This document shows, in pieces, positions 13,995 to 22,668 of a stretch of DNA of 64,000 bases. The notes beneath the pieces are model-generated. The model had not been told where the DNA came from. It did no database searches and saw nothing but the letters and a program-made list of their open reading frames with translations. This DNA is from Variovorax boronicumulans. GTDB taxonomy: Bacteria; Pseudomonadota; Gammaproteobacteria; Burkholderiales; Burkholderiaceae_C. Each line of letters starts with the position of its first letter. Positions within the stretch are counted from its first letter, which is position 1. The translations under genes were made by a program, and so were the position numbers. The stretch spans positions 310,001 to 374,000 of the forward strand of contig NZ_VEDO01000002.1 of the NCBI RefSeq assembly GCF_007677875.1, in the 5' to 3' direction.

Positions 13995-14858
13995 ATGAAC
14001 ACACATCTTGAGACCGACCGGGCCGGCATGCTGGGCCGCGCAAATCCGGGCGACGGGGCATGCCGCCTGTGTGGTGGTAGGGTCGAATTCAAGTTTGCGC
14101 AGAGGCTGTTGGCCAAGCACCAGGTTTCATACTGGCGCTGCGAACAGTGCGAATCGCTTCAGACCGACCCACCACATTGGCTGGACGAAGCCTATGCGTC
14201 CAATCTCGCATTCCTGGATACGTTTGCTGCGCAGCGGACTCTCAACAATCTCGCGGCCAGTTTTCTGGTGTCGAAGTTTTTGCGGCTGCCCAACGTGGTG
14301 GACTTTGGCGGCAGCGACGGGATCCTCTGCCGGCTCCTGCGGGATCTCGAGGTGAACTGCTGTGTGCTGGATAAATATGCACAGCCCAAATATGCCCAGG
14401 GGTTCGACAAGCCGATGTTCGATCGGCCCGATCTGGTCCTGGCGTTCGAAGTACTGGAGCACTTCGCGCATCCGAGATGGGACTTGGCCGAGATCTTCAA
14501 GGGCGAACCGCGGGCTGTGCTGCTGTCCACGCAAACCTATTCCTGTCAGGGCGTGGATTGGCCGTATCTGGCACCCGAGACAGGCCAGCATGTGTTCTTC
14601 TACAGCGAGTCTGCGCTCCGCATGATCGGGGAACGGCACGGTTACGTCGTTCAGTTCTCCGGCATGTACACGCTGCTGGTCCATCCGGAGTTGCGTCAGC
14701 GCGCACGCATGTGTGGCGCGCTGTTCGGCCGCTACGGTCTGCGGTTGCTGCGAACTGCTGTGAACATGCTTCCGGCGCGGGGGGCCAACAAGGACTTCGA
14801 CATGCTGCGCGCGGCCTACCGCGCACGCACGGACCACGCCGATCCAAACGGCTCGTGA
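13995..14858 (+). CDS. class I SAM-dependent methyltransferase with N-terminal zinc motif
   Basis: A 287-residue protein. Residues about 22-55 hold two C-x2-C pairs (CRLCGG and CEQCES) that probably bind zinc. The methyltransferase core follows, with the SAM-binding motif NVVDFGGSDGILCRLL around residue 100 and DLVLAFEVLEHFAHP around 150. Such CxxC-headed methyltransferases occur in polysaccharide or natural-product modification loci, but no such neighbours are seen here, so the acceptor is unknown. It is the first host-like gene to the right of the integron. Confidence 0.8.
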   Translation: MNTHLETDRAGMLGRANPGDGACRLCGGRVEFKFAQRLLAKHQVSYWRCEQCESLQTDPPHWLDEAYASNLAFLDTFAAQRTLNNLAASFLVSKFLRLPNVVDFGGSDGILCRLLRDLEVNCCVLDKYAQPKYAQGFDKPMFDRPDLVLAFEVLEHFAHPRWDLAEIFKGEPRAVLLSTQTYSCQGVDWPYLAPETGQHVFFYSESALRMIGERHGYVVQFSGMYTLLVHPELRQRARMCGALFGRYGLRLLRTAVNMLPARGANKDFDMLRAAYRARTDHADPNGS

Positions 14859-15186
14859 AGACCGGCCCGATGCGCTTGGCGATGGGCAAGGGCGCGCGGG
14901 CCCTGGGATCGGGCGTGCTGGCCGCACGGTGACCACTGGCGTGGTCACGGCCAGGCGATCTTGCCGAGCCGGGATCGCCGACCAGCGCAGCATCGACCAC
15001 CACACCGGCGCGCCGCATGAGGCCATTGGCGCGCCGCAACTCTCGATGGGAAGCAGCACCTGCGTGGATGGCTCGACGCCGAAGGATCTCCGTTGTCTCC
15101 GGTTCGTGCTGATCTCCGTGCAAACCGGCGGCTGCACGGACCAGCCGTCTTACCATCGCAGCCCCCTTGACCACCTCTCGTCACCC
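14859..15186. other. intergenic region with an 8-bp hairpin
   Basis: This 328-base gap holds no convincing gene. An inverted repeat, GTGACCAC and GTGGTCAC around TGGC (14929-14948), lies 70 bases after the methyltransferase stop. It lacks a T-tract, so it is not a standard intrinsic terminator. Confidence 0.4.
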
Positions 15187-15585
15187 ATGCTCAACCATGT
15201 GATGCTCGGCTCCAACGACATCGAACGCTCCAAGCGCTTTTACGACGCCGTGCTCGGCGTCCTCGGCGCCGGCGAGGCCATTCGCAATGTTGCAGCCTCC
15301 GGGCATGTCCGCCTGTTCTACCGCCACGAGGGCAGCAGCTTCGGCCTGAGCCAGCCCATCAACGGCGAGCCGGCCACCTGCGCCAACGGCAGCACCATCG
15401 GCTTCAAATGCAGTTCGCCCGAGCAGGTCAAGCAGTTCCACGATGTCGCCGTGGCGCACGGTGGCCGCTCCATCGAAGAACCGCCGGGCCTGCGCGAGAG
15501 CAGCATGGGCGCCATGCACCTGGCCTATGTGCGCGACCCGGACGGCAACAAGCTCTGCGCCGTCTACCGCGTCAAGCCGTCCTGA
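15187..15585 (+). CDS. VOC family protein (glyoxalase/bleomycin-resistance fold)
   Basis: A 132-residue vicinal-oxygen-chelate protein opening MLNHVMLGSNDIERSKRFYD, the standard start of single-domain glyoxalase-like proteins, and ending AYVRDPDGNKLCAVYRV, which carries the second metal-ligand strand of the fold. Possible metal ligands are H4 and the later acidic residues. It is a cytoplasmic enzyme or binding protein of unknown substrate. It lies ten bases upstream of the DUF2164 gene and near a second VOC gene, suggesting one small operon. Confidence 0.85.
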   Translation: MLNHVMLGSNDIERSKRFYDAVLGVLGAGEAIRNVAASGHVRLFYRHEGSSFGLSQPINGEPATCANGSTIGFKCSSPEQVKQFHDVAVAHGGRSIEEPPGLRESSMGAMHLAYVRDPDGNKLCAVYRVKPS

Positions 15586-15594
15586 CCCGCGACC

Positions 15595-15870
15595 ATGGCC
15601 ATCGATCTGCCCAAGGACGTGCGCAAGGAGGCCATCGCCTCCATCGAGCGCTACTTCCGCGAGCACATGGACGAGCCCATCGGCAACATCGCCGCGGGCG
15701 GCCTGCTGGGCTTCTTCCTCGAGGAGATCGGCCCCGCCATCTACAACCAGGCGGTGGCCGACGTGCAGGAGCGGCTGCAGGCCCGCGTGGCCGAACTCGA
15801 CCTCGAAGTGCACGAGGACGCCTTCACCTACTGGCGCAAGTTCGAGCGCCAGGCCAAGCCGCGCAAGTGA
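15595..15870 (+). CDS. DUF2164 family protein
   Basis: A 91-residue soluble protein that matches the DUF2164 pattern: basic helix (KDVRKEAIASIERYFREHMD), then IGNIAAGGLLGFFLEEIGPA and IYNQAVADVQERL. The family is small, widespread in proteobacteria and functionally uncharacterised. It sits between two VOC genes with short gaps, so it is probably cotranscribed with them. Confidence 0.88.
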   Translation: MAIDLPKDVRKEAIASIERYFREHMDEPIGNIAAGGLLGFFLEEIGPAIYNQAVADVQERLQARVAELDLEVHEDAFTYWRKFERQAKPRK

Positions 15871-15892
15871 GCGGGGCCGAGCGGAGCCGACC

Positions 15893-16303
15893 ATGCAACT
15901 GCTCGTGAACATCGACGTGGACGACCTGGCCCGCGCCACCGATTTCTACTGCGCGGCCTTCGCGCTGCGCACCGGCCGGCGCTTCGGCACCGACGGCGTG
16001 GAGCTCCTGGGCGGCACCGCGCCGCTCTACCTGCTGGCCAAGCCGGCCGGCAGCCCGGCCTTTCCGGGCGCCACGCAGCAGCGCGACTACGCGCGGCACT
16101 GGACGCCCGTGCACCTGGACATCGTGGTCGACGATGTCGATGCCGCCGTCGCCCGCGCGGTGGCGGCCGGTGCCCGGCTCGAACAGCCGGCCCGCAGCGC
16201 GAACTGGGGCCGCATCGCGCTGCTGGCCGATCCCTTCGGCAACGGCTTTTGCCTGCTGCAGTTCCTGGGCCGCGGCTACGACGAGATCGCCACGCCGTCC
16301 TGA
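15893..16303 (+). CDS. VOC family protein
   Basis: A 136-residue single-domain VOC protein. It begins MQLLVNIDVDDLARATDFYC and carries HLDIVVDDVDAAVARAVAAG in the middle and ALLADPFGNGFCLLQFLGRG at the end, typical of glyoxalase/dioxygenase-like proteins. The ATG at 15893 follows the DUF2164 stop by 22 bases. No substrate can be assigned. It is distinct in sequence from the VOC protein at 15187, so this is not a recent tandem duplication. Confidence 0.85.
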   Translation: MQLLVNIDVDDLARATDFYCAAFALRTGRRFGTDGVELLGGTAPLYLLAKPAGSPAFPGATQQRDYARHWTPVHLDIVVDDVDAAVARAVAAGARLEQPARSANWGRIALLADPFGNGFCLLQFLGRGYDEIATPS

Positions 16304-16341
16304 GGGAGGAGGGCGCACCCGCCTGGCGTAGAGTCCCGCGC

Positions 16342-17673
16342 ATGCCAGACAACCGCCCCAACCTGATCTTCATCCTCGCCGACGACCTGGGCTATGCCGA
16401 CCTGGGCTGCACCGGCGCGCGCGATGCGGCCAACCAGCCCATCGACGTCTCGCCCCGGCTGGACCGCATGGCCGCCGAAGGCCTGCGCTTCACGCGCGGC
16501 TATGCCAACTCGGCCGTCTGCTCGCCCACGCGCTTCGCGCTGATCACGGGCCGCTACCAGTACCGTCTGCGCGGTGCGGCCGAGGAGCCGCTGGCCGCGG
16601 CCCATGGCGACAAGGTGCTGGGCCTGCCGCCCGCGCATCCCACGCTGCCCTCGCTGCTGAAGGCGGCGGGCTATGCAACGGCCCTGGTCGGCAAGTGGCA
16701 CCTGGGCTACCCGCCGCACTTCGGCCCGCGCCTGTCGGGCTACGAGGAGTTCTGGGGCTTCCATGCCGGTGGCGCCGACTACTTTTCGCACCTGGACCCG
16801 CGCGGCAACCACGACCTTTGGGAGAACGAGACCGAGATCCACCGCGAGGGCTACCTCACGGACCTGCTCAGCGCGCGTGCTGCCGAGTTCATCGAGCGCC
16901 ACGATGCCGCCACTCCCTTCCTGCTGAGCCTGCACTACAGCGCGCCGCACTGGCCCTGGCTCACGCGCGAGGACGCTGCGGAGTCCGCACGCATCGGCGC
17001 CGGCCTCAAGCACCTGGACGGCGGCAGCCTGGCCACCTACCAGAAGATGGTCACGCAGATGGACGAGGGCATCGGCACCGTGCTGGACGCGCTGGCGCGG
17101 CGCGGCTTTGCCGACAACACGCTGGTGGTGTTCACGAGCGACAACGGCGGCGAACGCTTCTCCAACAACTGGCCTTTCGTGGGCGGCAAGATGGACCTGC
17201 TCGAAGGCGGCTTGCGCGTGCCGCTGCTGGCGCGCTGGCCCGCGCGCATCGCGGCCGGCGGCGTCAGCGACCGGCCCAACCTGAGCATGGACTGGACCGC
17301 CACCTTCCTCGATGCGGCCGGCGTGGCCGCGCACCCGGACTACCCGCTGGACGGCCAGAGCCTGCTGCCGCACTTCGCCGACCCGGCCGCGCCGGCGCCA
17401 GAGCGCGACCTGTTCTGGCGCATGAAGCACCGCGGCCAGCGCGCGCTGCTGCGCGGCGACTGGAAGTACCTGCGCCAGGACGGCAACGAGTTCCTGTTCG
17501 ACGTGGTGGCTGACCCGCGCGAGCGAGCCAACATGGCCGCCCGCCAGCCCGAGCGGCTGGCCGCGCTGCGCGCAGCCTGGGAGGTGATGGACGCGCAGAT
17601 GCCGCCCATCCCGGACGAGGCCCGCGTGTCGCTGGTGTTCGGCCCCAGGGATTTGCCGCAGGCGACGTTCTGA
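16342..17673 (+). CDS. sulfatase, formylglycine-dependent arylsulfatase family
   Basis: A 443-residue sulfatase that would hydrolyse a sulfate ester. The N-terminus NLIFILADDLGYADLGC provides calcium-binding aspartates. The formylglycine signature C-x-P-x-R appears as VCSPTRFALITGRY at about residue 56, and the C-terminal half has TSDNGG. The cysteine must be oxidised by a formylglycine-generating enzyme, not encoded in this window. No signal peptide is visible, so the protein is probably cytoplasmic. Its substrate is unknown; it follows the small VOC operon by 38 bases. Confidence 0.88.
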   Translation: MPDNRPNLIFILADDLGYADLGCTGARDAANQPIDVSPRLDRMAAEGLRFTRGYANSAVCSPTRFALITGRYQYRLRGAAEEPLAAAHGDKVLGLPPAHPTLPSLLKAAGYATALVGKWHLGYPPHFGPRLSGYEEFWGFHAGGADYFSHLDPRGNHDLWENETEIHREGYLTDLLSARAAEFIERHDAATPFLLSLHYSAPHWPWLTREDAAESARIGAGLKHLDGGSLATYQKMVTQMDEGIGTVLDALARRGFADNTLVVFTSDNGGERFSNNWPFVGGKMDLLEGGLRVPLLARWPARIAAGGVSDRPNLSMDWTATFLDAAGVAAHPDYPLDGQSLLPHFADPAAPAPERDLFWRMKHRGQRALLRGDWKYLRQDGNEFLFDVVADPRERANMAARQPERLAALRAAWEVMDAQMPPIPDEARVSLVFGPRDLPQATF

Positions 17674-17709
17674 GGGCGCAGCGCGGCGTCTGGATGACGA
17701 TGTGCTGCC

Positions 17710-18516
17710 TCAGCCCGCAGGCCAGGCCGACTGGCGCGCCTCGGCACGCACGACCGCGGCGCGCAGCTCGAGCAGCGGCGCTGCCAGGCGCGCGGCCGCC
17801 TGTTCCAGCGGTTCCTCGGTCGATGTGCTGAGGTTGAGCACGTAGGGCGCACCGAACGCGTCCAGCGGCGTTGCCACGGCCACCACCTCGGGCTGCCAGG
17901 ACGCCACGCAGTACCCGTGCGCCAGCACCGCCTGGCGTGACGCTTCGATCGCTTCGGCCAGTGCCGGCCAGGTGCGGCCGCGCCGGCTGCGGAACAGGGC
18001 GAGCAGCGCCTTGCGGCGCGCCGGCGGCGCCACCGCAAGGTAGGCGCGGCCGAGCGAAGTGAGCTCCATCGGCACGCGCTGGCCCGACACCACCTGGCGC
18101 AGCGCCACGCGCCGCGCATAGCGGATCGATTCGAGGTAGACCATCTCGTCGCGGTCGGGCGCGGCCAGTCCCACGTTGATGCGCTCGCGCTGCGCCAGCG
18201 CCTGCATGAATGGCGCCGCCACCGCCAGGATGCGCGAGCCCGTGCGCATGGCCTGCCCCAGGCTCAGCACCGCGGGCGCCAGCCGGAACGCGCGTCCGGC
18301 GCTGTCCTGCTGCAGCATGCCCATGCCCACCAGGGTCTGCGTGAGCCGGCTCACGGTGGCCTTGGACAGGCCCGTGCGCTCCACCAGGTCCGCATTGCCG
18401 AGCAGTTCCGAACCCGGTCGGAACGCGCGCAGGATCTCGATGCCGCGCTCCAGCGAGCGGTTGGCAGGCGAGGCCCCGGGCTTGGGGTCGAGGATGGCGG
18501 AGCGGCTCGCGGGCAT
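17710..18516 (-). CDS. IclR family transcriptional regulator
   Basis: A 268-residue regulator. The winged helix-turn-helix covers about residues 20-80 (LERGIEILRAFRPGS, then LVERTGLSKATVSRLTQTLV), followed by the IclR effector-binding domain (VGLAAPDRDEMVYLESIRYA). The ATG at 18516 is chosen because the upstream part of the frame is low-complexity. It is divergent from the Bug receptor gene at 18689. An inverted repeat at 18582-18598 in the shared intergenic region is a good candidate operator, so this protein probably controls the catabolic operon that follows and its own gene. Confidence 0.88.
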   Translation of the reverse strand: MPASRSAILDPKPGASPANRSLERGIEILRAFRPGSELLGNADLVERTGLSKATVSRLTQTLVGMGMLQQDSAGRAFRLAPAVLSLGQAMRTGSRILAVAAPFMQALAQRERINVGLAAPDRDEMVYLESIRYARRVALRQVVSGQRVPMELTSLGRAYLAVAPPARRKALLALFRSRRGRTWPALAEAIEASRQAVLAHGYCVASWQPEVVAVATPLDAFGAPYVLNLSTSTEEPLEQAAARLAAPLLELRAAVVRAEARQSAWPAG

Positions 18517-18581
18517 GGCGGCATCGTACGGCACGACGCCATGCCGACAGCGCGGCGGGGGCGCCGCCGGTCCGGCTTGCG

Positions 18582-18598
18582 GTTCCACTGAATGGAAC
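18582..18598. promoter_or_regulatory. IclR-type operator (inverted repeat GTTCCA-N5-TGGAAC)
   Basis: GTTCCACTGAATGGAAC is a perfect six-base inverted repeat with a five-base centre, the form of many IclR-family operators. It lies 66 bases upstream of the iclR-type start and 91 bases upstream of the divergent Bug gene. A half-site GTTCCA recurs near 18661. Confidence 0.65.
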
Positions 18599-18688
18599 AA
18601 GGGGGGTCACAGCGCCGCCGCGGATCCCTAAGCTCGCGGCCATTCCAGTGCAGCTGGATGTTCCATTCCTACGTTCGGAGACCTTTCG

Positions 18689-19669
18689 ATGCGAGCTTTT
18701 CTTTCCCGTGCATGGTGTCTGCGGCTGGCCGGCGCCGGCCTCGTTCTGGCCTTGACCGCAGGCGCGGCCCAGGCCGACTTCCCGACCAAGCCGGTGCGCA
18801 TCGTCGTGCCGTTCGCGCCCGGCGGCGGCACCGACCTGATCGCGCGCACGCTGGGCCAGGAGATGGCCAAGGACCTGGGGCAACCCGTCATCATCGACAA
18901 CAAGCCCGGCGCGGGCACGATCATCGGCACCGATGCCGTGGCGAAGGCGGCGCCGGACGGCTACTCGCTCGTGATGGCCAGCTTCGCGCACGCGGTCAAC
19001 CCGAGCCTGCAGAGCAAGCTGCCGTTCGACAACGCCAAGGCCTTCGCGCCGGTGATGCTGGTCGGCCGCGGCCCCAACGTGCTGGTGGTGCGCCCGGCCA
19101 GTCCGCTCAAGACCGTGCAGGACGTGCTGGCCGCCGCCCGTGCCAACCCGGGCAAGCTGACCTACGCCTCACAGGGTGCCGGCACCTCGGCGCATCTGGC
19201 CGGCGAGATGTTCGACAACCTGGCCAAGGTGAAGACCTTGCACGTGCCCTACCGCGGCGCGGGCCCGGCGATGACCGACCTCATGGGCGGGCAGGTGGAG
19301 ATGTTCTTCGGCACGGCCGCGGCCGTCGCGCCGTTCGTGGACCGCGGGCAACTGCGCGCCATCGCCGTGACCAGCGCCGAGCCGTCCGCCGCCTTCAAGG
19401 GCATTCCCACCATCGGCGCGAGCATCCCCGGCTACGCGGTGGAAAGCTGGTATGGCTTGTACGCGCCGGCCGGCACGCCGAAGGACGTGATCTCTCGCTT
19501 GAACGCCGCCGCCCGCAAGGCGGCCCGCTCGCCGGAGTTCGCGCGCAAGGTCGAGGCCGAGGGCCTTGCCATCGGCGCGGGCGAACCCGCCGAACTCGAC
19601 ACCTACGTGCGCGCCGAGGAGGCCCGCTGGGCCCGCATCGTCAAGGAAAACGGCATCAAGGCCGACTGA
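18689..19669 (+). CDS. Bug-type tripartite tricarboxylate transporter substrate-binding protein
   Basis: A 326-residue periplasmic receptor of the TctC/Bug family. A Sec signal peptide covers about residues 1-29 (ends AGAAQA), followed by the family start KPVRIVVPFAPGGGTDLIAR and the central AHLAGEMF and HVPYRGAGPAMTDLMGG motifs that line the carboxylate site. Such proteins bind organic acids and pass them to TctAB, which is not encoded nearby. CGGAG lies eight bases before the ATG. It is first in an operon with enoyl-CoA hydratase and acyl-CoA synthetase, so its ligand is probably the acid degraded by that pathway. Confidence 0.92.
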   Translation: MRAFLSRAWCLRLAGAGLVLALTAGAAQADFPTKPVRIVVPFAPGGGTDLIARTLGQEMAKDLGQPVIIDNKPGAGTIIGTDAVAKAAPDGYSLVMASFAHAVNPSLQSKLPFDNAKAFAPVMLVGRGPNVLVVRPASPLKTVQDVLAAARANPGKLTYASQGAGTSAHLAGEMFDNLAKVKTLHVPYRGAGPAMTDLMGGQVEMFFGTAAAVAPFVDRGQLRAIAVTSAEPSAAFKGIPTIGASIPGYAVESWYGLYAPAGTPKDVISRLNAAARKAARSPEFARKVEAEGLAIGAGEPAELDTYVRAEEARWARIVKENGIKAD

Positions 19670-19694
19670 ACCCACCCATCTCCGACAGACCGCC

Positions 19695-20486
19695 ATGACC
19701 TACGAACTCATCACCCTGCAGGTGGCCGACACCATCGCCACGCTGACCCTGAACCGTCCCGACAAGCGCAACGCCATGAGCGACGACATGCGCACCGAAT
19801 TCATCGATGCGCTGGAACGCGTGGCGGCCGACAAGTCCATCAAGGCCCTGGTGCTGACCGGTGCAGGCAAGGGCTTTTGCGCCGGCGGCGACATCGCCGG
19901 CATGCAAAAGCGCATGAACGCGCCGGCCGGTGAAGTGGGCTTCAACGGCTGGCACCGCCAGCAGCGCGTGCACCATGTGCAGGCCCTGCTGCACACCATG
20001 CCCAAGCCGGTGATCGCAGCCGTCAATGGCGCCGCTTCGGGCCTGGGGGCGGATACGGCGCTGGCCTGCGACTTCGTCATCGCCAGCGAGTGGGCCAGCT
20101 TCGCCTGGTCGTACATCCATCGCGGCATCGTCCCCGACGGCGGCGGCATGTACTTCCTGCCGCGCCGTGTGGGCCTGGCTCGCGCCAAGGAGCTGATCTT
20201 CACGGGCCGCCAGGTCAAGGTGGACGAGGCCCTCGCGCTGGGCATCGTGGACCGCAAGACCAGCGCCGAGACGCTGGTGGCCGACGCGCAGGCCTGGGCT
20301 GCCGAACTCGGCCAGGGCTCGGCCACGGCCCTCGCACTGACCAAGACCATCCTGAACCAGAGCTTCGAGCTGTCAGCGCACGACGTGTTCGCGCAGGGCA
20401 GCCAGGCACAGGGCATCTGCTACACGAGCAGCGAGCACCGCGCCGCGGTCGAAGCCTTTCTCCACAAGAACGCTGCCAGGGAGTGA
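19695..20486 (+). CDS. enoyl-CoA hydratase/isomerase family protein
   Basis: A 263-residue crotonase. Oxyanion-hole segments are KRNAM near residue 25 and GAGKGFCAGGDIAGM near 60; the second active-site region is AAVNGAASGLGADTALACDF, with IVPDGGGMYFLPR around 150. The aspartate in PDGGG replaces the usual hydratase glutamate, as in PaaG-like isomerases and ring-modifying members, so the reaction may not be simple hydration. It lies 25 bases after the Bug gene and four bases before the acyl-CoA synthetase gene, in the same operon. Confidence 0.88.
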   Translation: MTYELITLQVADTIATLTLNRPDKRNAMSDDMRTEFIDALERVAADKSIKALVLTGAGKGFCAGGDIAGMQKRMNAPAGEVGFNGWHRQQRVHHVQALLHTMPKPVIAAVNGAASGLGADTALACDFVIASEWASFAWSYIHRGIVPDGGGMYFLPRRVGLARAKELIFTGRQVKVDEALALGIVDRKTSAETLVADAQAWAAELGQGSATALALTKTILNQSFELSAHDVFAQGSQAQGICYTSSEHRAAVEAFLHKNAARE

Positions 20487-20490
20487 TGCC

Positions 20491-22581
20491 ATGAACGACG
20501 CCATTTCCAGACTGCTCTCGCCGCGCAGCGTTGCCGTCATCGGCGCTTCCGCCGACCCGAAGAAGACCAGCGGGCGGCCCGTGGCCTACCTGCGCAAGCA
20601 CGGCTATGCCGGCCGCATCCTGCCGGTCAACCCCAAGGTCGAGCGCATCGGCGATCTGCCGTGCTACCCCGACATCGCCTCCCTCCCGGAGGTGCCGGAC
20701 GTGGCCATGGTGCTGCTGGGCGCCGAGCGCGCGCACCTGGCCGTCCGGGAGCTGTCGGCGCGCGGCTGCGCGGCGGCCATCGTGCTGGCCAGCGGCTACA
20801 CCGAGACCGGTGAAGAGGGCGCACGCCGGCAGCAGCAGCTGGTGGATGCGGCCGGCGCCATGCGCATCCTCGGCCCCAACACCATCGGCCTGGTCAACCT
20901 GACCGACGGCATCGTGCTTTCGCCCTCGGGTGCACTGGAGATGGACGCGTTCCCGGTGGGTGGCATCGGCGTGGTGTCGCAAAGCGGCGGCATCCTGGGC
21001 GCGCTGCTGTCGCGGGCCGCGGCGCGCGGCATCGGTCTGTCCAAGCTGATCGCCACGAGCAACGAGGTCGACCTCGAGCTGGCCGACTTCGTGGACCACC
21101 TGGCCGACGATCCAGCGACCCGGGTGATCGCGCTGTACGTGGAAACGGTGCGCCCTCCCGCGCGGTTCCGCGCTGCCTGCCTCAAGGCCGCACGCGCCGG
21201 CAAGCCGGTGGTGGCTTTCAAGATCGGCCGCTCCGAGGCCGGGGCCCAGGCCGCGGTCTCGCACACGGGCGCCATGGCCGGGGCCGACCGCATGTACGAC
21301 GCACTGTTCCGCCAGGTGGGCGTGGTGCGCGCGCAGAGCTTCGCCGACTTGCTTGACATTCCCGCGGCGCTGGCCACGGGGCGCCGGTTGCACGGCCGGC
21401 GCGTGGCCATCCTGACCTCCACCGGCGGCGCCGGCACCCTGGTCTCCGACGACCTGGGGGTGGCGGGCTTCGAGACGCCAGCGCCCGACGCGGCCACGGC
21501 CGATGCGCTGCGTGCGCTGCAGAGCGGGAGCGAGGCGGTGCTGGACCGCAACCCCATCGACGTGACGCTCGCGGGCCTGCGGCCCGATCTGCTGCGCGGC
21601 GCGATCCAGGCGCTGCTGGCCAGCCCGACCTACGACGCGCTGGTCATCATCGTCGGCTCCTCCAGCCTGGCCATGCCCGAACTGCTGGCTGGCGCGATCC
21701 AGGACTGCCTGCCCGCCTCGGACAAGCCGGTGCTGGCCTACGTGAGTCCGCACGCGCCCGAGATCGGCGCGCTGTTGACGCAGCGCGGCGTGCCCGCCTT
21801 CGCCGCCGCCGAAAGCTGCACGGCCGCGCTGGCCGGCATGCTGCGCGTGGCGCAATTCCAGCCGCCTGTGCGGCAGGAAGCTGCCGCGCCGCGCGCCGTC
21901 GCGCTGGACCCCTTGCCCGGCGGCGCGCTCGACGAAGCCGAGGCCAAGCGGCTGTTCGCCCGCTTCGGCGTGCCCTGCGCGGCCGAACGCGTGGTCGCCA
22001 CGGCCGAGGAGGCACAGGCGGCGGCGTCTGCATTGGGCGGGCGCGTCGTGCTCAAGATCCTCTCGGCGCAGATCACGCACAAGAGCGATGTCGGCGGCGT
22101 GGCCGTGGGCCTCACACCGGAAACCATCGGCGCGCGCCTGGGGCAGATGGCCTGCGAGGTCGAGGCCCGGGCCGGCGTGCAGCCCCGGCGCTTCCTCGTG
22201 CAGGAGATGGTCGGTGGCGGCACCGAGCTGATCCTGGGCATGCACCGCGATGCACTGGGAACGGCCATTCTCCTGGGCATGGGCGGCGTGACGGCGGAGT
22301 TGTTCCAGGACACCACACTGCGCCTGCTGCCGCCGACGGGCGGCCTTTCGCGCGACGAAGCGCTGGCGATGGCGCAGGCGCTGCGGACCTGGCCGCTGCT
22401 GGACGGGTTTCGCGGCCGGCCGAAAGCCGACGTGCAGGCGCTGGTCACGGCCGTCGTCGCCTTCTCGCAGATGGTCGCGCAGCTCGGGGACCGGCTGCTC
22501 GAGGCCGAGATCAATCCCGTGTTCGTGCTGCCCGCAGGCCAGGGCGTGCGTGCGGCCGACGGCGTCGTCGTGTTGGCCTGA
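20491..22581 (+). CDS. acetate--CoA ligase family protein (ADP-forming acyl-CoA synthetase, fused subunits)
   Basis: A 696-residue NDP-forming acyl-CoA synthetase that activates an organic acid to its CoA thioester. Domains in order are CoA-binding (about 5-130, SVAVIGASADPKKTSG), the flavodoxin-like ligase domains (about 150-450, with the phosphohistidine region AAVSHTGAMAGADRMY near 255) and ATP-grasp (about 470-690, including GGRVVLKILSAQITHKSDVG). Alpha and beta parts are fused as in bacterial members. With the Bug receptor and the enoyl-CoA hydratase it makes a plausible import, activation and beta-oxidation-like route for an unknown carboxylate. Confidence 0.9.
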   Translation: MNDAISRLLSPRSVAVIGASADPKKTSGRPVAYLRKHGYAGRILPVNPKVERIGDLPCYPDIASLPEVPDVAMVLLGAERAHLAVRELSARGCAAAIVLASGYTETGEEGARRQQQLVDAAGAMRILGPNTIGLVNLTDGIVLSPSGALEMDAFPVGGIGVVSQSGGILGALLSRAAARGIGLSKLIATSNEVDLELADFVDHLADDPATRVIALYVETVRPPARFRAACLKAARAGKPVVAFKIGRSEAGAQAAVSHTGAMAGADRMYDALFRQVGVVRAQSFADLLDIPAALATGRRLHGRRVAILTSTGGAGTLVSDDLGVAGFETPAPDAATADALRALQSGSEAVLDRNPIDVTLAGLRPDLLRGAIQALLASPTYDALVIIVGSSSLAMPELLAGAIQDCLPASDKPVLAYVSPHAPEIGALLTQRGVPAFAAAESCTAALAGMLRVAQFQPPVRQEAAAPRAVALDPLPGGALDEAEAKRLFARFGVPCAAERVVATAEEAQAAASALGGRVVLKILSAQITHKSDVGGVAVGLTPETIGARLGQMACEVEARAGVQPRRFLVQEMVGGGTELILGMHRDALGTAILLGMGGVTAELFQDTTLRLLPPTGGLSRDEALAMAQALRTWPLLDGFRGRPKADVQALVTAVVAFSQMVAQLGDRLLEAEINPVFVLPAGQGVRAADGVVVLA

Positions 22582-22668
22582 ACCCCTGCGGCCCTGGAAC
22601 GTGCGGCCCGTTCGCCAGGGGGGCGACGGGGCTGCACGCCACCCACCTACATTCCAAGGAGCAACGCC

